Assembly: GCF_011927955.1 (NCBI RefSeq)
Contig: NZ_JAATJN010000001.1
Span: forward strand, 4,092,001-4,156,000
Direction: 5' to 3'
DNA length: 64,000 nt
DNA from: Brevibacterium marinum
GTDB lineage: Bacteria > Actinomycetota > Actinomycetes > Actinomycetales > Brevibacteriaceae
In this document: positions 54,876 through 63,940 of the stretch, piece after piece
Numbering within the stretch: position 1 is the stretch's first letter
How the letters are laid out: every line of letters begins with the position of its first letter
Translations under genes and position numbers: made by a program
Notes under the pieces: model-generated
Seen by the model: the letters and a program-made list of their open reading frames with translations, nothing else
Told to the model about the DNA's origin: nothing
The model's database searches: none

Positions 54876-55142
54876 CTCTCCACTCTAAGGTCGGTTCCGC
54901 GGTGCGTGGTTGTCAGGGTTGTGCCCGGGGCACACCGTGAGCGCCGGGATGCGGCGGACCGTGAGAGTGTTGTGGCGAAGCTGGAACCGTTGCCGTGCCG
55001 AGGCGCCAAGCTGTTCGAGCCGGCTACGTGACCGAAGATGACGACCCCCTCGCATGCACCCTTGCTGATGTGATTGCCTGAAATGGAAGACTACGTCCAG
55101 AACACCATTGCACAGACAGTCCACCACACAGAGGAGTCACCC
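54876..55142. other. Intergenic leader of MetE-like gene
   Basis: 267 bp between divergent genes. A GTGCCC/GGGCAC dyad is near 54920. I looked for cobalamin and SAM riboswitch cores expected ahead of a methyltransferase and found none. Confidence 0.4.
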
Positions 55143-56372
55143 ATGGCCACGATCCGCACCTCGCACGCAGGATCCTTACCCCGCACCCCTGAGCTCATCG
55201 AGGCCAACAAGGTCAAGCAGGCTCAGAACACCGCTCGCCTCGCCGGCGAAACAGTCACAGACGCCGCGACGCAGGAGTTCGACGAGCTGCTCTCCGCAAG
55301 CGTCATCGACCTCGTCAAACGCCAGAAGGATCTGGGCATCTCACTGCCCAACGATGGAGAGTACGGCCACTCGATGGCCGCAGACTTCGACTACGGCGCC
55401 TGGTGGCACTACTCCTTCGCCCGCACCGGCGGCCTCGAACTCGATGACGTCGACAAATGGGATGCCCCGGCAGTCCGCTCAGAGCCCGGCAACACGGTTC
55501 TGACCAGCTTCGGCGACCGGCGCGACCGCAATCTCTTCCCCGGTGTCTACGGCGATGCCAACGCGGGCACGGACACCGGCCACCAGCCCCAGTTCCCCAA
55601 GGCCACGAGCGCCATCAGCTATGTCGGGCATGACCAGGTCGCCGGCGACATCGCCAACCTCAAGGCCGGTCTGGCGGCCGCCGGCTATGGCGAGCACGAC
55701 GGCTACATCAACGCTTTGTCCCCCGGGTCGGCGTCGCGCATCGCCAATGAGTTCTACGCAAGCGATGAGGAGTTCATCTGGGCGTGGGCGGATGTTCTGC
55801 GTGAGGAGTACCTCGCCATCACCGAGGCGGGCCTGACCGTCCAGATCGACGATCCTTCCCTGGCGGAGAACTTCGACCAGATCAACCCCGAACCGTCCTT
55901 CGCCGACTACCGGTCGTTCATCCAGGTCCGCATCGATGCACTCAATCATGCCCTGCGCGGCATCGACCCGGCCCAGGTGCGCGTCCACACCTGCTGGGGC
56001 TCCTGGCACGGACCCCACGTGACGGACCTGCCGTTCAAGGAGATCGTCGACCAGGTGCTCACGCTCAACGCGGCCGGCATCACCTTCGAGGCCGCCAACG
56101 TCCGCCACGAACACGAGTGGCGGATCTGGGAGGACACGAAGCTGCCCGAGGGCAAGTACATCATCCCGGGCATCGTCTCCCACTCGACGAACGTCGTCGA
56201 ACACCCGGAACTCGTCGCCGACCGCATCGAACGCTTCGCGAAGCTCGTCGGCCCCGAGAATGTCGTGGCCTCGACCGACTGCGGTCTGGGCGGACGCGTC
56301 CACCCGGAGATCGCCGTCGCGAAGCTGCAGTCGCTGACCGCCGGTGCCGAGATCGCCGGAAAGCGACTCTGA
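55143..56372 (+). CDS. Cobalamin-independent methionine synthase-like methyltransferase
   Basis: 409 aa, the length of stand-alone MetE C-terminal-domain proteins rather than full MetE (about 750). It starts TIRTSHAGSLPRTPELIE; zinc ligands are visible as HTCWGSWHGP and STDCGLGG. Relatives act as methionine synthases, methylcobalamin-independent transferases or epoxyalkane-CoM-type enzymes, so the thiol acceptor is uncertain. GAGGAG lies six bases before ATG 55143. A longer upstream frame from 55074 lacks a ribosome site. Monocistronic, ending at a hairpin. Confidence 0.88.
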   Translation: MATIRTSHAGSLPRTPELIEANKVKQAQNTARLAGETVTDAATQEFDELLSASVIDLVKRQKDLGISLPNDGEYGHSMAADFDYGAWWHYSFARTGGLELDDVDKWDAPAVRSEPGNTVLTSFGDRRDRNLFPGVYGDANAGTDTGHQPQFPKATSAISYVGHDQVAGDIANLKAGLAAAGYGEHDGYINALSPGSASRIANEFYASDEEFIWAWADVLREEYLAITEAGLTVQIDDPSLAENFDQINPEPSFADYRSFIQVRIDALNHALRGIDPAQVRVHTCWGSWHGPHVTDLPFKEIVDQVLTLNAAGITFEAANVRHEHEWRIWEDTKLPEGKYIIPGIVSHSTNVVEHPELVADRIERFAKLVGPENVVASTDCGLGGRVHPEIAVAKLQSLTAGAEIAGKRL

Positions 56373-56384
56373 ACTCACAATGAT

Positions 56385-56404
56385 GTGAGGCCCGTGAGCC
56401 TCAC
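56385..56404. terminator. Bidirectional hairpin terminator
   Basis: GTGAGGC, loop CCGTGA, GCCTCAC in the 51-bp gap between convergent genes. Confidence 0.65.
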
Positions 56405-56423
56405 CTGAGACTGTTCGCCCACT

Positions 56424-57824
56424 TCACGCTCCCCAGCCGAGTTCCTCCTCGAGGCAGGCCGACAGCGTGGGGTGGGCGAATTGGTATCCGGTCTCCTCGA
56501 GCCTCTCCGGACGCACCTTCTGATCTGCCAGCGCGAGTTCCTTGGCTCCGTCGGCACCGAGCACCAGCTCGGTGACGAAACCGGGCGTCGGGACGCGGGC
56601 CGGTCGCCTCAGGTGGGCGGCGAGCGCCTCGGCGAACTCCTGCTGCGAATCCAGCTCCGGGGCCACCGCGTTGACCGGACCGCGCACATAGGAGGTGAGC
56701 ACCGCGTGCACATAGGACCGGGCCAGATCGTCGAGGGAGACCCAGGCCAGACCCTGTTCGCCGCTTCCCAGCCGACCACCGGCACCAGCCAGGTACAGGG
56801 GCGTCTGGAGTTTGAGGAATCCGCTCAGCGAGGTCAGCGCAATGCCCGAGCGGATCGACACCCGACGGATGCCCGCGTCTTCGACTCGTGCTGCTGCGGC
56901 TTCCCACTCCTGACACAGCTCGGCGAGGAATCCTTCGCCGACGGGAGCGGTCTCGTCCACGGGTGTCTCAGCGTGGGAGCCGTAGATCCCGACCGCGGAT
57001 GCGCACACGAACACCTCGGGTCGCTTCGCCTCGGGCAGCTTGCGCATGGTCTCGGCCAGCAGCGTCGTCGAGTCGATGCGTGAGGAGCGGATCTCCTCCT
57101 TCGCCTTCTTCGTGAACCGGGTGGCGATGGACCGACCGCCGAGGTGGACGACGGCGTCCGCCCACGCGAGGTCACGCGGGTTGATGATGCCCAGGTCGGG
57201 ATTCCAATGCGACTCGTATTCGACCTTCGGGGTCCGTCGCACGAGCATCCGCACGAAGTGGCCCGCGGTGGAGAACAGGGCCGCGACCTGTTGGCCTACG
57301 AGACCGCTGCCGCCGGCGATGAGGATCCGCTTGCCCTTCGTCCTGGTCAGCATCGGTGCGTTCATGCGTTCGAGGAACTCGATGTCCATGAGCATGCGCT
57401 TGTGGCGGGCCTCGAAGGTCGCTTCGAGGTTGTGGATGAGACTGCGATCGATCGAGTCGAAGCCGGCCGGGGCCATGGAGAATTCGATGTGGTCGTCGAT
57501 CTTGGTGCCGCCGGCGACCGAGGAGAACTCGTGGGTGTGCTTCCACTGGCTCAGCGGGCCCTTCTTGAGTTCGTCGACGAAGGAGAACCGGGAGGGGCCC
57601 TCGGAATGCACCGAATTGAATGGTCGCCGCACGAGGCCGTAGCTGCCGGGCACACTGGTCTTGACCTGGGCGACCGCGCCGGGTGCGATCGGAGGGTAGC
57701 TCTCCTCGACGATCTCCTGGGCCCAGTGCGGGGACAGTCGGGTCAGTGCTCCGGGCTGTGCGTGCCAGAGATAGGTCGTCTCGGCGGCCAGCGGGACTTC
57801 TGATGTCCACTCGAAGTTGGTCAT
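56424..57824 (-). CDS. TIGR01777-family epimerase with N-terminal SRPBCC domain
   Basis: 466 aa. Residues 1-150 are an SRPBCC/START-like ligand domain (EVPLAAETTYLWHAQPGALTRLSP ... FSFVDELKKGPLSQWKHTHEF). From about 165 comes an SDR Rossmann fold with ILIAGGSGLVGQQVAALF, VVHLGGRSIATRFTKKAKEEI and SAVGIYGSHAETPVDE, and a DUF1731 end (VRPERLEETGYQFAHPTLSACLEEELG). The start at ATG 57824 has AGGAGGG five bases upstream. These proteins are predicted nucleoside-diphosphate-sugar epimerases or cell-division inhibitor SulA-like; the real substrate is unknown. A broken paralogue lies at 45480-46167. Confidence 0.92.
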   Translation of the reverse strand: MTNFEWTSEVPLAAETTYLWHAQPGALTRLSPHWAQEIVEESYPPIAPGAVAQVKTSVPGSYGLVRRPFNSVHSEGPSRFSFVDELKKGPLSQWKHTHEFSSVAGGTKIDDHIEFSMAPAGFDSIDRSLIHNLEATFEARHKRMLMDIEFLERMNAPMLTRTKGKRILIAGGSGLVGQQVAALFSTAGHFVRMLVRRTPKVEYESHWNPDLGIINPRDLAWADAVVHLGGRSIATRFTKKAKEEIRSSRIDSTTLLAETMRKLPEAKRPEVFVCASAVGIYGSHAETPVDETAPVGEGFLAELCQEWEAAAARVEDAGIRRVSIRSGIALTSLSGFLKLQTPLYLAGAGGRLGSGEQGLAWVSLDDLARSYVHAVLTSYVRGPVNAVAPELDSQQEFAEALAAHLRRPARVPTPGFVTELVLGADGAKELALADQKVRPERLEETGYQFAHPTLSACLEEELGWGA

Positions 57825-57954
57825 GACATCCCTCCTACTCCAGATGATGCCACCCGAGCCTGAAAGTGTGACCCGCAACTCGCCCACTGCCAGATGAATT
57901 ATCCCCGCCGAGGGTGGACCTCCCCGCTCCCTCGTCTCGACTTCACCGAAAGAC

Positions 57955-58006
57955 GACCGCAGCGCGGAGAGCATAGGGTATACGGTCTGCTCTCGGCGCT
58001 GCGGTC
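57955..58006 (-). terminator. Large hairpin after choline-sulfatase
   Basis: GACCGCAGCGC / GCGCTGCGGTC plus AGAGCA / TGCTCT, 17 bp in all with one small internal loop, around a 14-base loop. Confidence 0.75.
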
Positions 58007-58024
58007 GGCGCTCGATGAAACTTC

Positions 58025-58050
58025 ACGCCTGAGGCGTGACACTCAGGCGT
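58025..58050 (-). terminator. Hairpin overlapping sulfatase stop codon
   Basis: ACGCCTGAG, 8-base loop, CTCAGGCGT; the right arm covers the stop codon 58043-58045. Confidence 0.5.
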
Positions 58051-59572
58051 TCGTGTCGGGGATCTTCCCGTAGCGGAAGGAGGTCCAGAAGTCTCCGCGG
58101 ACGTAGCCGCCCTCGGGGTCCGGCTCGAAGTCCCAGTGTCGGACCTTGCCGACCTTGAGCGCATCGGCGACGAGCTGCCGGCTCGACTGGCTGCCGAGCA
58201 CGTGCTCCTCGAGGTGGTCGAGGTCGTACCGCGCGTCGAGTTCTGCCCGCATTGTCGCCACGATCTCCGCATATGCGGCCTCACCTGCCCGATTGACCAG
58301 CTCCTCCGGATCGGAGGCCAGGTCGAAGAGCAGCTCGGGGTCGCCCGGGCAGATCGTGAGCTTGTACTGGCCGCGGATGAGCGTCACCTGCGGACGGTAC
58401 GTGCCTTCCGCGAAGTACTCGATGATGACGTCGCGATCTTCCGGCCCCTTCTCCCCCGCAGCTTCCTGGCGGGCGGATTCGAACAGGGAGATTCCGGTCG
58501 CCGTCGGATCCGGCGATCCGGCCAGGTCGAGCAGCGTCGGCATGAGGTCGACGAGGCTGACGGGGTTCGCGTACCGGCCCGGGGTGACCGCCTCGGCGGG
58601 GCCGTTGATGATGATCGGGACGCGGGAGGACTGCTCGTACGGGGACATCTTGTACCACAGGCCCTTCTCCCCCAGCATGTCTCCGTGGTCGCTGGTGACG
58701 ATGATGACCGTGTTGTCCTCGAGTTCGAGCTCCCGCAGGCGTTTGCGGACCTTGCCGATGTGGTCGTCGATGTAGCTCACGGCCGCATAGTAGGCACGGC
58801 GGGCCCGCCGGATGTCCTCGGTTCCCGGTTCGCGTTTGTCCAGCCCGCTCATCGTGCGCAGCCGGTGGCTGTGCGGGTCGACGGCGATGTCGGGGACCTC
58901 GGGGTGGGCCGGTCCGGGAATGTCCACCTCGGCGAACCTGTCCCAGTTCTCCCGCGGCGGCTCGTACGGGTCGTGCGGGTGGATGAACGAGGTGACCATG
59001 AGGAACGGCTGGTCCTCACCGGCGGCCTGGTTGGCCCGCACCCTGTCGTTGAGGTGGCGCAGGGTCCGGAAGCTCACCTCGTCGTCGAAGTCCTGCTGGA
59101 CGTTGGCCTTCGCTGCACCGGCGGTGAAGACGGGGTCGGCCTCGTGATACCACTGCAGCTTCTGGTCGAGGGGACGCTGCCAGTCGGGGACCATGTCGAG
59201 GTCGGCCGGGTAGACGTCGGTGGTCAGGCGCTCTTCGAACCCGTGGTGCTGGTCGGGGCCGATGAAGTGCATCCGACCGATGAGCGCGGTGTGGTAGCCG
59301 AGCTTGCGCAGCCGGTGGGCGAAGGTCGGCACCGAGGCGGCGAAGTCGTCGCCGTTGTCCAGGCAGTCGACGTCGGAGGGCATCCGACCCGTCATCATCG
59401 ATGCCCGCGAAGGTGCGCACAGCGGGGTGTTGCAGTACGCGCGATCGAAGACGGCCCCGTCCTCGGCCAGGGAGTCCATGTTCGGGGTCAGTGCGGCGGT
59501 GTCGCCGTAGGCCCCCAATGCCTGTGCGGCCATCTGATCGGCCTGGATCACAATGATGTTCGGCGGTTGCAT
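58043..59572 (-). CDS. betC: Choline-sulfatase (type I sulfatase)
   Basis: 509 aa. N-terminal metal-binding PNIIVIQADQMAAQALG; the sulfatase signature C-x-P-S-R is LCAPSRASMMTGR, with Cys52 to be converted to formylglycine; VTSDHGDMLGEKGLWYK is the second sulfatase motif. The C-terminal WDFEPDPEGGYVRGDFW matches the choline-sulfatase-specific end domain. Product would be choline plus sulfate from choline-O-sulfate; no signal peptide, so it is cytosolic. It diverges from the gene for its activating enzyme. Confidence 0.88.
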   Translation of the reverse strand: MQPPNIIVIQADQMAAQALGAYGDTAALTPNMDSLAEDGAVFDRAYCNTPLCAPSRASMMTGRMPSDVDCLDNGDDFAASVPTFAHRLRKLGYHTALIGRMHFIGPDQHHGFEERLTTDVYPADLDMVPDWQRPLDQKLQWYHEADPVFTAGAAKANVQQDFDDEVSFRTLRHLNDRVRANQAAGEDQPFLMVTSFIHPHDPYEPPRENWDRFAEVDIPGPAHPEVPDIAVDPHSHRLRTMSGLDKREPGTEDIRRARRAYYAAVSYIDDHIGKVRKRLRELELEDNTVIIVTSDHGDMLGEKGLWYKMSPYEQSSRVPIIINGPAEAVTPGRYANPVSLVDLMPTLLDLAGSPDPTATGISLFESARQEAAGEKGPEDRDVIIEYFAEGTYRPQVTLIRGQYKLTICPGDPELLFDLASDPEELVNRAGEAAYAEIVATMRAELDARYDLDHLEEHVLGSQSSRQLVADALKVGKVRHWDFEPDPEGGYVRGDFWTSFRYGKIPDTNA

Positions 59573-59722
59573 ATGCTGGTCACGTCCTTTCTGGGAACGT
59601 CAGGTCTGCTCTCTGTGAAAGCATGGTCTGCGAAGTCAGCTGCGTTGCGAAGCTGCGCAGGTGTGGAGATGGAACTGATTCGTGTGAGACCGAGTCTCAC
59701 CGATGGATTGAAGGTGGCAACG

Positions 59723-60769
59723 ATGGCCTCATGCTGCGGCCCGGCACGGAACTCTCCCGTCGGAGCGAGCCAGAGCGATCCTCGGCCCGCCGAGGTGGGT
59801 GTTGAGGAAGAAGAATCCCCCACCCAGGTGCGAACGTCGGGCCGGGAATCGACCGCAGCGCCCGGTCCCGATGCTCAGCTGCTGACCGAGCTCGCGGCCC
59901 TGGCCTCGCAGGATCTGCAGATGATCGGGCTGGCCGGCGGCACGTTCCTCATGGGCAGCGAGGATCCGTCGGCCTACCCCGCCGATGGCGAGGGGCCTGT
60001 TCGTGAGGTCGCAGTCACAGGCTTCGCGATCGCGGCAACGACGGTCACGGTCGCGCAGTTCGCCGCATTCGTCGCGTCGACGGGTCATCGCACTGATGCC
60101 GAAACTCATGGTGACTCCTTGGTCTTCAGCGGCCTGCTGGCCGAGGGGCTGGACGAGATCTCCCCTGCTGTGCAGGCTACCCCCTGGTGGCGTCAGGTCC
60201 CAGGTGCGGCCTGGTTCCGGCCCGGTGGGCCGACGCCCACCGGGGCCGAGGGGCCGAATCCGGTTGCCGGCGTTCCGGGCTCCACGCTCGCAGGATCCAC
60301 CCTCGCACAGTGGGCGAGACATCCCGTCACTCACGTCTCCCGCACCGACGCCGAGGCGTATGCGCGGTGGGTGGGCGCCCGCCTGCCGACCGAGGCCGAG
60401 TGGGAGTTCGCCTCCCGCGGCGGGCTCGAACAGCAGCCGTTTCCCTGGGGTTCGGTCCGCGAGCCGGACGGAGAGGCGCGAATGAACACCTTCCCCGGCG
60501 TCTTCCCCGATGGGCCGACGGGACCGGTGGGCACCGTCCCCGCCGACTCGTTTCCTCCCAACGGCTTCGGCCTGCACAATACGACCGGCAATGTCTGGGA
60601 GTGGACTGCCGGCGAGTTCAGCGCCGAGGACCATCGCCCCGTCCTGCGCGGCGGGTCCTATATGTGCCATGACTCGTATTGCCGGAGGTATCGGACCTCG
60701 GCGCGCACGGCCGCGACACCGGACACATCACTCGGTCACACGGGATTCCGACTGGCCATCAGCCTCTGA
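59723..60769 (+). CDS. Formylglycine-generating enzyme (sulfatase activator)
   Basis: 348 aa. FGE oxidises the sulfatase Cys to formylglycine with copper and oxygen. The fold's landmarks are MIGLAGGTFLMGSEDPSAYPADGEGPVREV, RLPTEAEWEFASRGG, NGFGLHNTTGNVWEWT and the active-site Cys pair C315 and C320 in RGGSYMCHDSYCRRYR. The N-terminal MASCCGPAR resembles the CC motif of other FGEs. GAAGGTGG before ATG 59723 sets the start. Its last 42 bases overlap the 3' end of the convergent BCCT gene. Divergent from the sulfatase with 150 bp between. Confidence 0.93.
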   Translation: MASCCGPARNSPVGASQSDPRPAEVGVEEEESPTQVRTSGRESTAAPGPDAQLLTELAALASQDLQMIGLAGGTFLMGSEDPSAYPADGEGPVREVAVTGFAIAATTVTVAQFAAFVASTGHRTDAETHGDSLVFSGLLAEGLDEISPAVQATPWWRQVPGAAWFRPGGPTPTGAEGPNPVAGVPGSTLAGSTLAQWARHPVTHVSRTDAEAYARWVGARLPTEAEWEFASRGGLEQQPFPWGSVREPDGEARMNTFPGVFPDGPTGPVGTVPADSFPPNGFGLHNTTGNVWEWTAGEFSAEDHRPVLRGGSYMCHDSYCRRYRTSARTAATPDTSLGHTGFRLAISL

Positions 60770-62992
60770 GTCCGCCGCAGGGCTTCCCGACGACGCCGAG
60801 GATGTGCCGGCCCCCGCCGAGGCGGCGCGAACGTATTCGTCGGATTCCGAGGCCTCGGTGGCGTCGGCCTCGGCGGTGGTGGTTTGGGGTTCGTCCGCCT
60901 CGGAGGTGTCTGATTCGGGAGTCCACCCGTCGGCCCACTCACCGGTCTCGTAATCGAAGCCGACGGGTTCGCCGAACTCATCGGTGCGCTGGTACCAGTC
61001 GGTGTAGTCCTCGTGTTCCGAGTCGATTCCGCAGTTGGCGCCGTCGCCCGGTTCGGTCTGCACGACCTGGAGGGCGAAGTCGTCACCGAAGCGATCGGCA
61101 CCGGCGACCACAGCATTGTCCACCGCGTTCTGCGCGTACTGACGACGCAGCGCCAAGGGATCGGTGCGCAGCTCCTTGTACCACGCGAGGATGATGAAGA
61201 GCATGATGATCGCGAACGGCACCGCAGTGACGATGACGAGCTGCTGCAGCCCCTCGAGCGCACTCGCATCGCCGAGGAGGAGCATGACGACCGCGATCCC
61301 GGACATCACGAGGCCCCAGAACACGACGACCCACTTCTTGGGTTCCTGGTCGCCGCGGCTGGCGAGCATGCCCATGACCACGGAGGCGGAGTCGGCCGAG
61401 GTGATGAAGAAGATCGCGAGCACGACGATCGCGACCGCAGGCAGCCATTCGACGAAGGGCAGGTTGCCGATGAGGGTGAAGAACACTTCGGGGGCCTCCA
61501 TGCTTCCGTCGAACCCGGAGGCGCCCTCGCGGTACATCCAGATGGACGTTCCGCCCATGATGCCGTAGGCGACGAAGAGCAGGGCCGAGGGGATGAAGAT
61601 CGTGCCGAGGATGAACTGGCGGATGCTGCGCCCGCGGGAGATGCGGGCGATGAAGGTGCCGACGAACGGTGACCAGGAGATCCACCAGGCCCAGTAGTAG
61701 ACGGTCCACACGGACTGGAACTCCTGGGTCTCGGCACCCCAGGACAGGGACTTGCCCATCATCTCGAAGAGCGAGCCGAAGTATTCCATCATCGCCGAGG
61801 GCAGCAGGTTGAGCAGGAACAGGGTCGGGCCGAGGAACAGCACGAGTGCGACGATGCCGACGGTGAGGACGATGTTGATGCTCGACAGGTAGCGGATGCC
61901 CTTCGAGACCCCGGAGACCGCGGAGATGATGAATCCGATGGTGAGCACGCAGATGATGACGACGAGCATGTTGTTCGTCATCGGTCCTGCGCCGCTGACG
62001 ATGCTCACACCCGTGCCGATCTGCATCGCCGCAATGCCCAGGGCGGCCGCGGTGCCGAAGAGTGTCGCGACGATCGCGAAGATGTCGACGAGTTTGCCGG
62101 CGTAGCCCTCGGTCCGGCGTTTGCCGAACAGGGACTGGAAGATCGAGGACAGCAGCAGCGAACGCCCGCGACGGTAGGCGGCATAGGCGATCGCGCCGCC
62201 GACGAGGGCGTACATCGCCCAGGCATGGAAGCCCCAGTGGAAGTAGGTCTGAGCCATCGCCCCGTGCAGGGCCTCGATCGTTTCGGGATCGTTCGTCAGC
62301 GGTGGTGGGCTGATGAAGTATGTCAGAGGCTCGGACGGGCCGAAGAACAGCACGCCGATGCCGATGCCGGCGGCGAAGAGCATCGCCACCCAGGAGAAGG
62401 TGCTGAATTCCGCCTTCTCATCGTCCTTGCCCAGCGGGATCCTGCCGTAGGAGGAGAACGCGAGGATGAGAAGGGCGACGAGCACGACGATGGCGACCAC
62501 GTTGAAGAACCAGCCGACGTTCATCGTCGCCCAGTCGTAGGCGGTCTGCGCCACCGAGGCGACGCCGCCGGGATTCGTGATCCCCCAGATCACGAATGCC
62601 ACCGTGAGGGTGCCGGCGATGGCGAAGATGATCTTGTCGAGGGAGTAGCGGCGACGCTGTTCGTCGATCGCGATGCCCGGGACCAGGATCGGGTGGGTGT
62701 TGTGCGGGTATTGGGTGTTGTTCGCCGGCTCGTCGTCGGGGCGGCGGGGGCGGCTGTAGTCCAGCTTGCCCAGGCCCTTGCGGGTCTCGCGGCTCATTCG
62801 CCGGGCATCGGCTTTGAGCTTCTCGCGTGAGACTCGGCGCTCGGTCGTCACGCCGCCGGAAGAGGCGGTCTCAGAGGCTGCCGTGTCGGAGGCAGCCGTG
62901 TCGGAAGAAGCGGTGTCGGGCGTTGCGGGTTCGTGCGGTGCGGTGTCATCGGAGTTGAGGTTCTCCGATGTGGGTGTGGAGTCATCGGACAT
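60728..62992 (-). CDS. BCCT-family choline/betaine transporter
   Basis: 754 aa, twelve transmembrane segments from about residue 105 to 610. The family motif YYWAWWISWSPFVGTFIARISRGRSIRQFI and the Gly-rich AMLFAAGIGIGVLFFGPSEPLTYF (TM3) identify BCCT; the sequence is of the BetT/proton-coupled choline or glycine betaine type. The N-terminus (about 90 residues) has SDTAA repeats and the C-terminus (about 140) is acidic, as in osmosensing carriers. It lies next to choline-sulfatase and FGE, supporting a choline role. Convergent 42-bp overlap with the FGE gene. Confidence 0.93.
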   Translation of the reverse strand: MSDDSTPTSENLNSDDTAPHEPATPDTASSDTAASDTAASETASSGGVTTERRVSREKLKADARRMSRETRKGLGKLDYSRPRRPDDEPANNTQYPHNTHPILVPGIAIDEQRRRYSLDKIIFAIAGTLTVAFVIWGITNPGGVASVAQTAYDWATMNVGWFFNVVAIVVLVALLILAFSSYGRIPLGKDDEKAEFSTFSWVAMLFAAGIGIGVLFFGPSEPLTYFISPPPLTNDPETIEALHGAMAQTYFHWGFHAWAMYALVGGAIAYAAYRRGRSLLLSSIFQSLFGKRRTEGYAGKLVDIFAIVATLFGTAAALGIAAMQIGTGVSIVSGAGPMTNNMLVVIICVLTIGFIISAVSGVSKGIRYLSSINIVLTVGIVALVLFLGPTLFLLNLLPSAMMEYFGSLFEMMGKSLSWGAETQEFQSVWTVYYWAWWISWSPFVGTFIARISRGRSIRQFILGTIFIPSALLFVAYGIMGGTSIWMYREGASGFDGSMEAPEVFFTLIGNLPFVEWLPAVAIVVLAIFFITSADSASVVMGMLASRGDQEPKKWVVVFWGLVMSGIAVVMLLLGDASALEGLQQLVIVTAVPFAIIMLFIILAWYKELRTDPLALRRQYAQNAVDNAVVAGADRFGDDFALQVVQTEPGDGANCGIDSEHEDYTDWYQRTDEFGEPVGFDYETGEWADGWTPESDTSEADEPQTTTAEADATEASESDEYVRAASAGAGTSSASSGSPAADSEADGQSESRVTE

Positions 62993-63281
62993 TCAGCGAT
63001 GGCCCTTTCTCAATCGTCGAGGTTGCAGATGATCGAAAATCGCTGAACCGATCTACGGCTCCGAGCCACACCACCCGATGGCCGCGCGTTCCCAGGAATC
63101 ATTGGCATAGCCTGCCGTGGGGCGGGGCGCGGTGCGAGTCGCAGAGACGGTCCGGGCACAGAGGAATGCCCGGAAGATACCTGTCTGTGCCATAGCTTCG
63201 GACCCTAACAGCTTCCTGTGAGCTTCTCAAAGAAGACCTGGTATCGCCCAGAGCCGCTCTGCGGACACCGTGCTGCGGACG
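62993..63281. other. Promoter region of BCCT transporter gene
   Basis: 289 bp between the TetR stop and the BCCT start, both genes on the minus strand. No gene is supported. AAAGGG lies ten bases before the BCCT ATG. Confidence 0.4.
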
Positions 63282-63887
63282 TCAGCCGGTGAGGAATCGC
63301 TGCTCGACGAGGGATACGATCTCCTCACTCGCCGCAATCGCGTCGAAGTCCGGGTCCTCGAGAGCTTCCGCGACGACAGCGTCGATAGCGCCTCCGATGA
63401 TGAGTGCGGCCGTCCGCGATTCGGATGCTGCCTCGGCTCCGCGGGTGCGTCGAGCTGCGTCGATGAGTTCGGCCACGGGCTTCCACCTCTCCGAACTCCC
63501 GGTCCCTCCCTCACCATGGGTCAGCGCCTCGATGGTCAGGCGGGCGTGGCTGGGACGGTTGACGAAATGAGCGACCATCGCCCGCACATAGACACTCGGA
63601 CGGTCGGCCACCTCGGCGGCGTCGATCGCATTGCCGACCGATTCGACCATCGCGTCCAGGACGCTTCGATATGTGCAGCTGACCAGATTGGCTTTGTCCG
63701 TGAAGTGATAGAGCACGGTCGGCTTGGTCACACCTGCGCGGTCGGCGATCTGCGACAGCGAAACACCGGAGAATCCGTGCTCGGCGAGGAGTTCGATCGT
63801 GGACTCGATGATCTGAGCTCTCCTGGCTCGCTGTGTGAAACTCGGTCGACGGTCGTACGACTTCTCCTCCGCGAGGTCTTGTGCCAT
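63282..63887 (-). CDS. TetR-family transcriptional regulator
   Basis: 201 aa. The helix-turn-helix covers about residues 22-70 (RRAQIIESTIELLAEHGFSGVSLSQIADRAGVTKPTVLYHFTDKANLV); the rest is a helical ligand domain. The ATG at 63887 is preceded by TAGCAT six bases upstream, a leaderless layout. It diverges from the gene at the window edge, with a palindromic operator between them, so that gene is its likeliest target; control of the BCCT gene as a BetI-like regulator is also possible. Confidence 0.9.
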   Translation of the reverse strand: MAQDLAEEKSYDRRPSFTQRARRAQIIESTIELLAEHGFSGVSLSQIADRAGVTKPTVLYHFTDKANLVSCTYRSVLDAMVESVGNAIDAAEVADRPSVYVRAMVAHFVNRPSHARLTIEALTHGEGGTGSSERWKPVAELIDAARRTRGAEAASESRTAALIIGGAIDAVVAEALEDPDFDAIAASEEIVSLVEQRFLTG

Positions 63888-63918
63888 GACGCAATGCTAC
63901 TTTATGGTTGAATCACTG

Positions 63919-63928
63919 ACCGATCGGT
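63919..63928. promoter_or_regulatory. TetR operator candidate
   Basis: ACCGATCGGT, a perfect 10-bp palindrome of the kind bound by many TetR proteins, between the TetR gene and the divergent gene at 63941. Confidence 0.65.
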
Positions 63929-63940
63929 AGAGGATTTTTC

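Noticed and set aside
54876..55142. Cobalamin or SAM riboswitch ahead of the MetE-like gene
   Set aside because: No conserved core could be matched by eye; only a short GC dyad is present.
58136..59722. Upstream extension of the FGE gene over the sulfatase
   Set aside because: Antisense of choline-sulfatase; the FGE start at 59723 has a good ribosome site and the expected CC motif.
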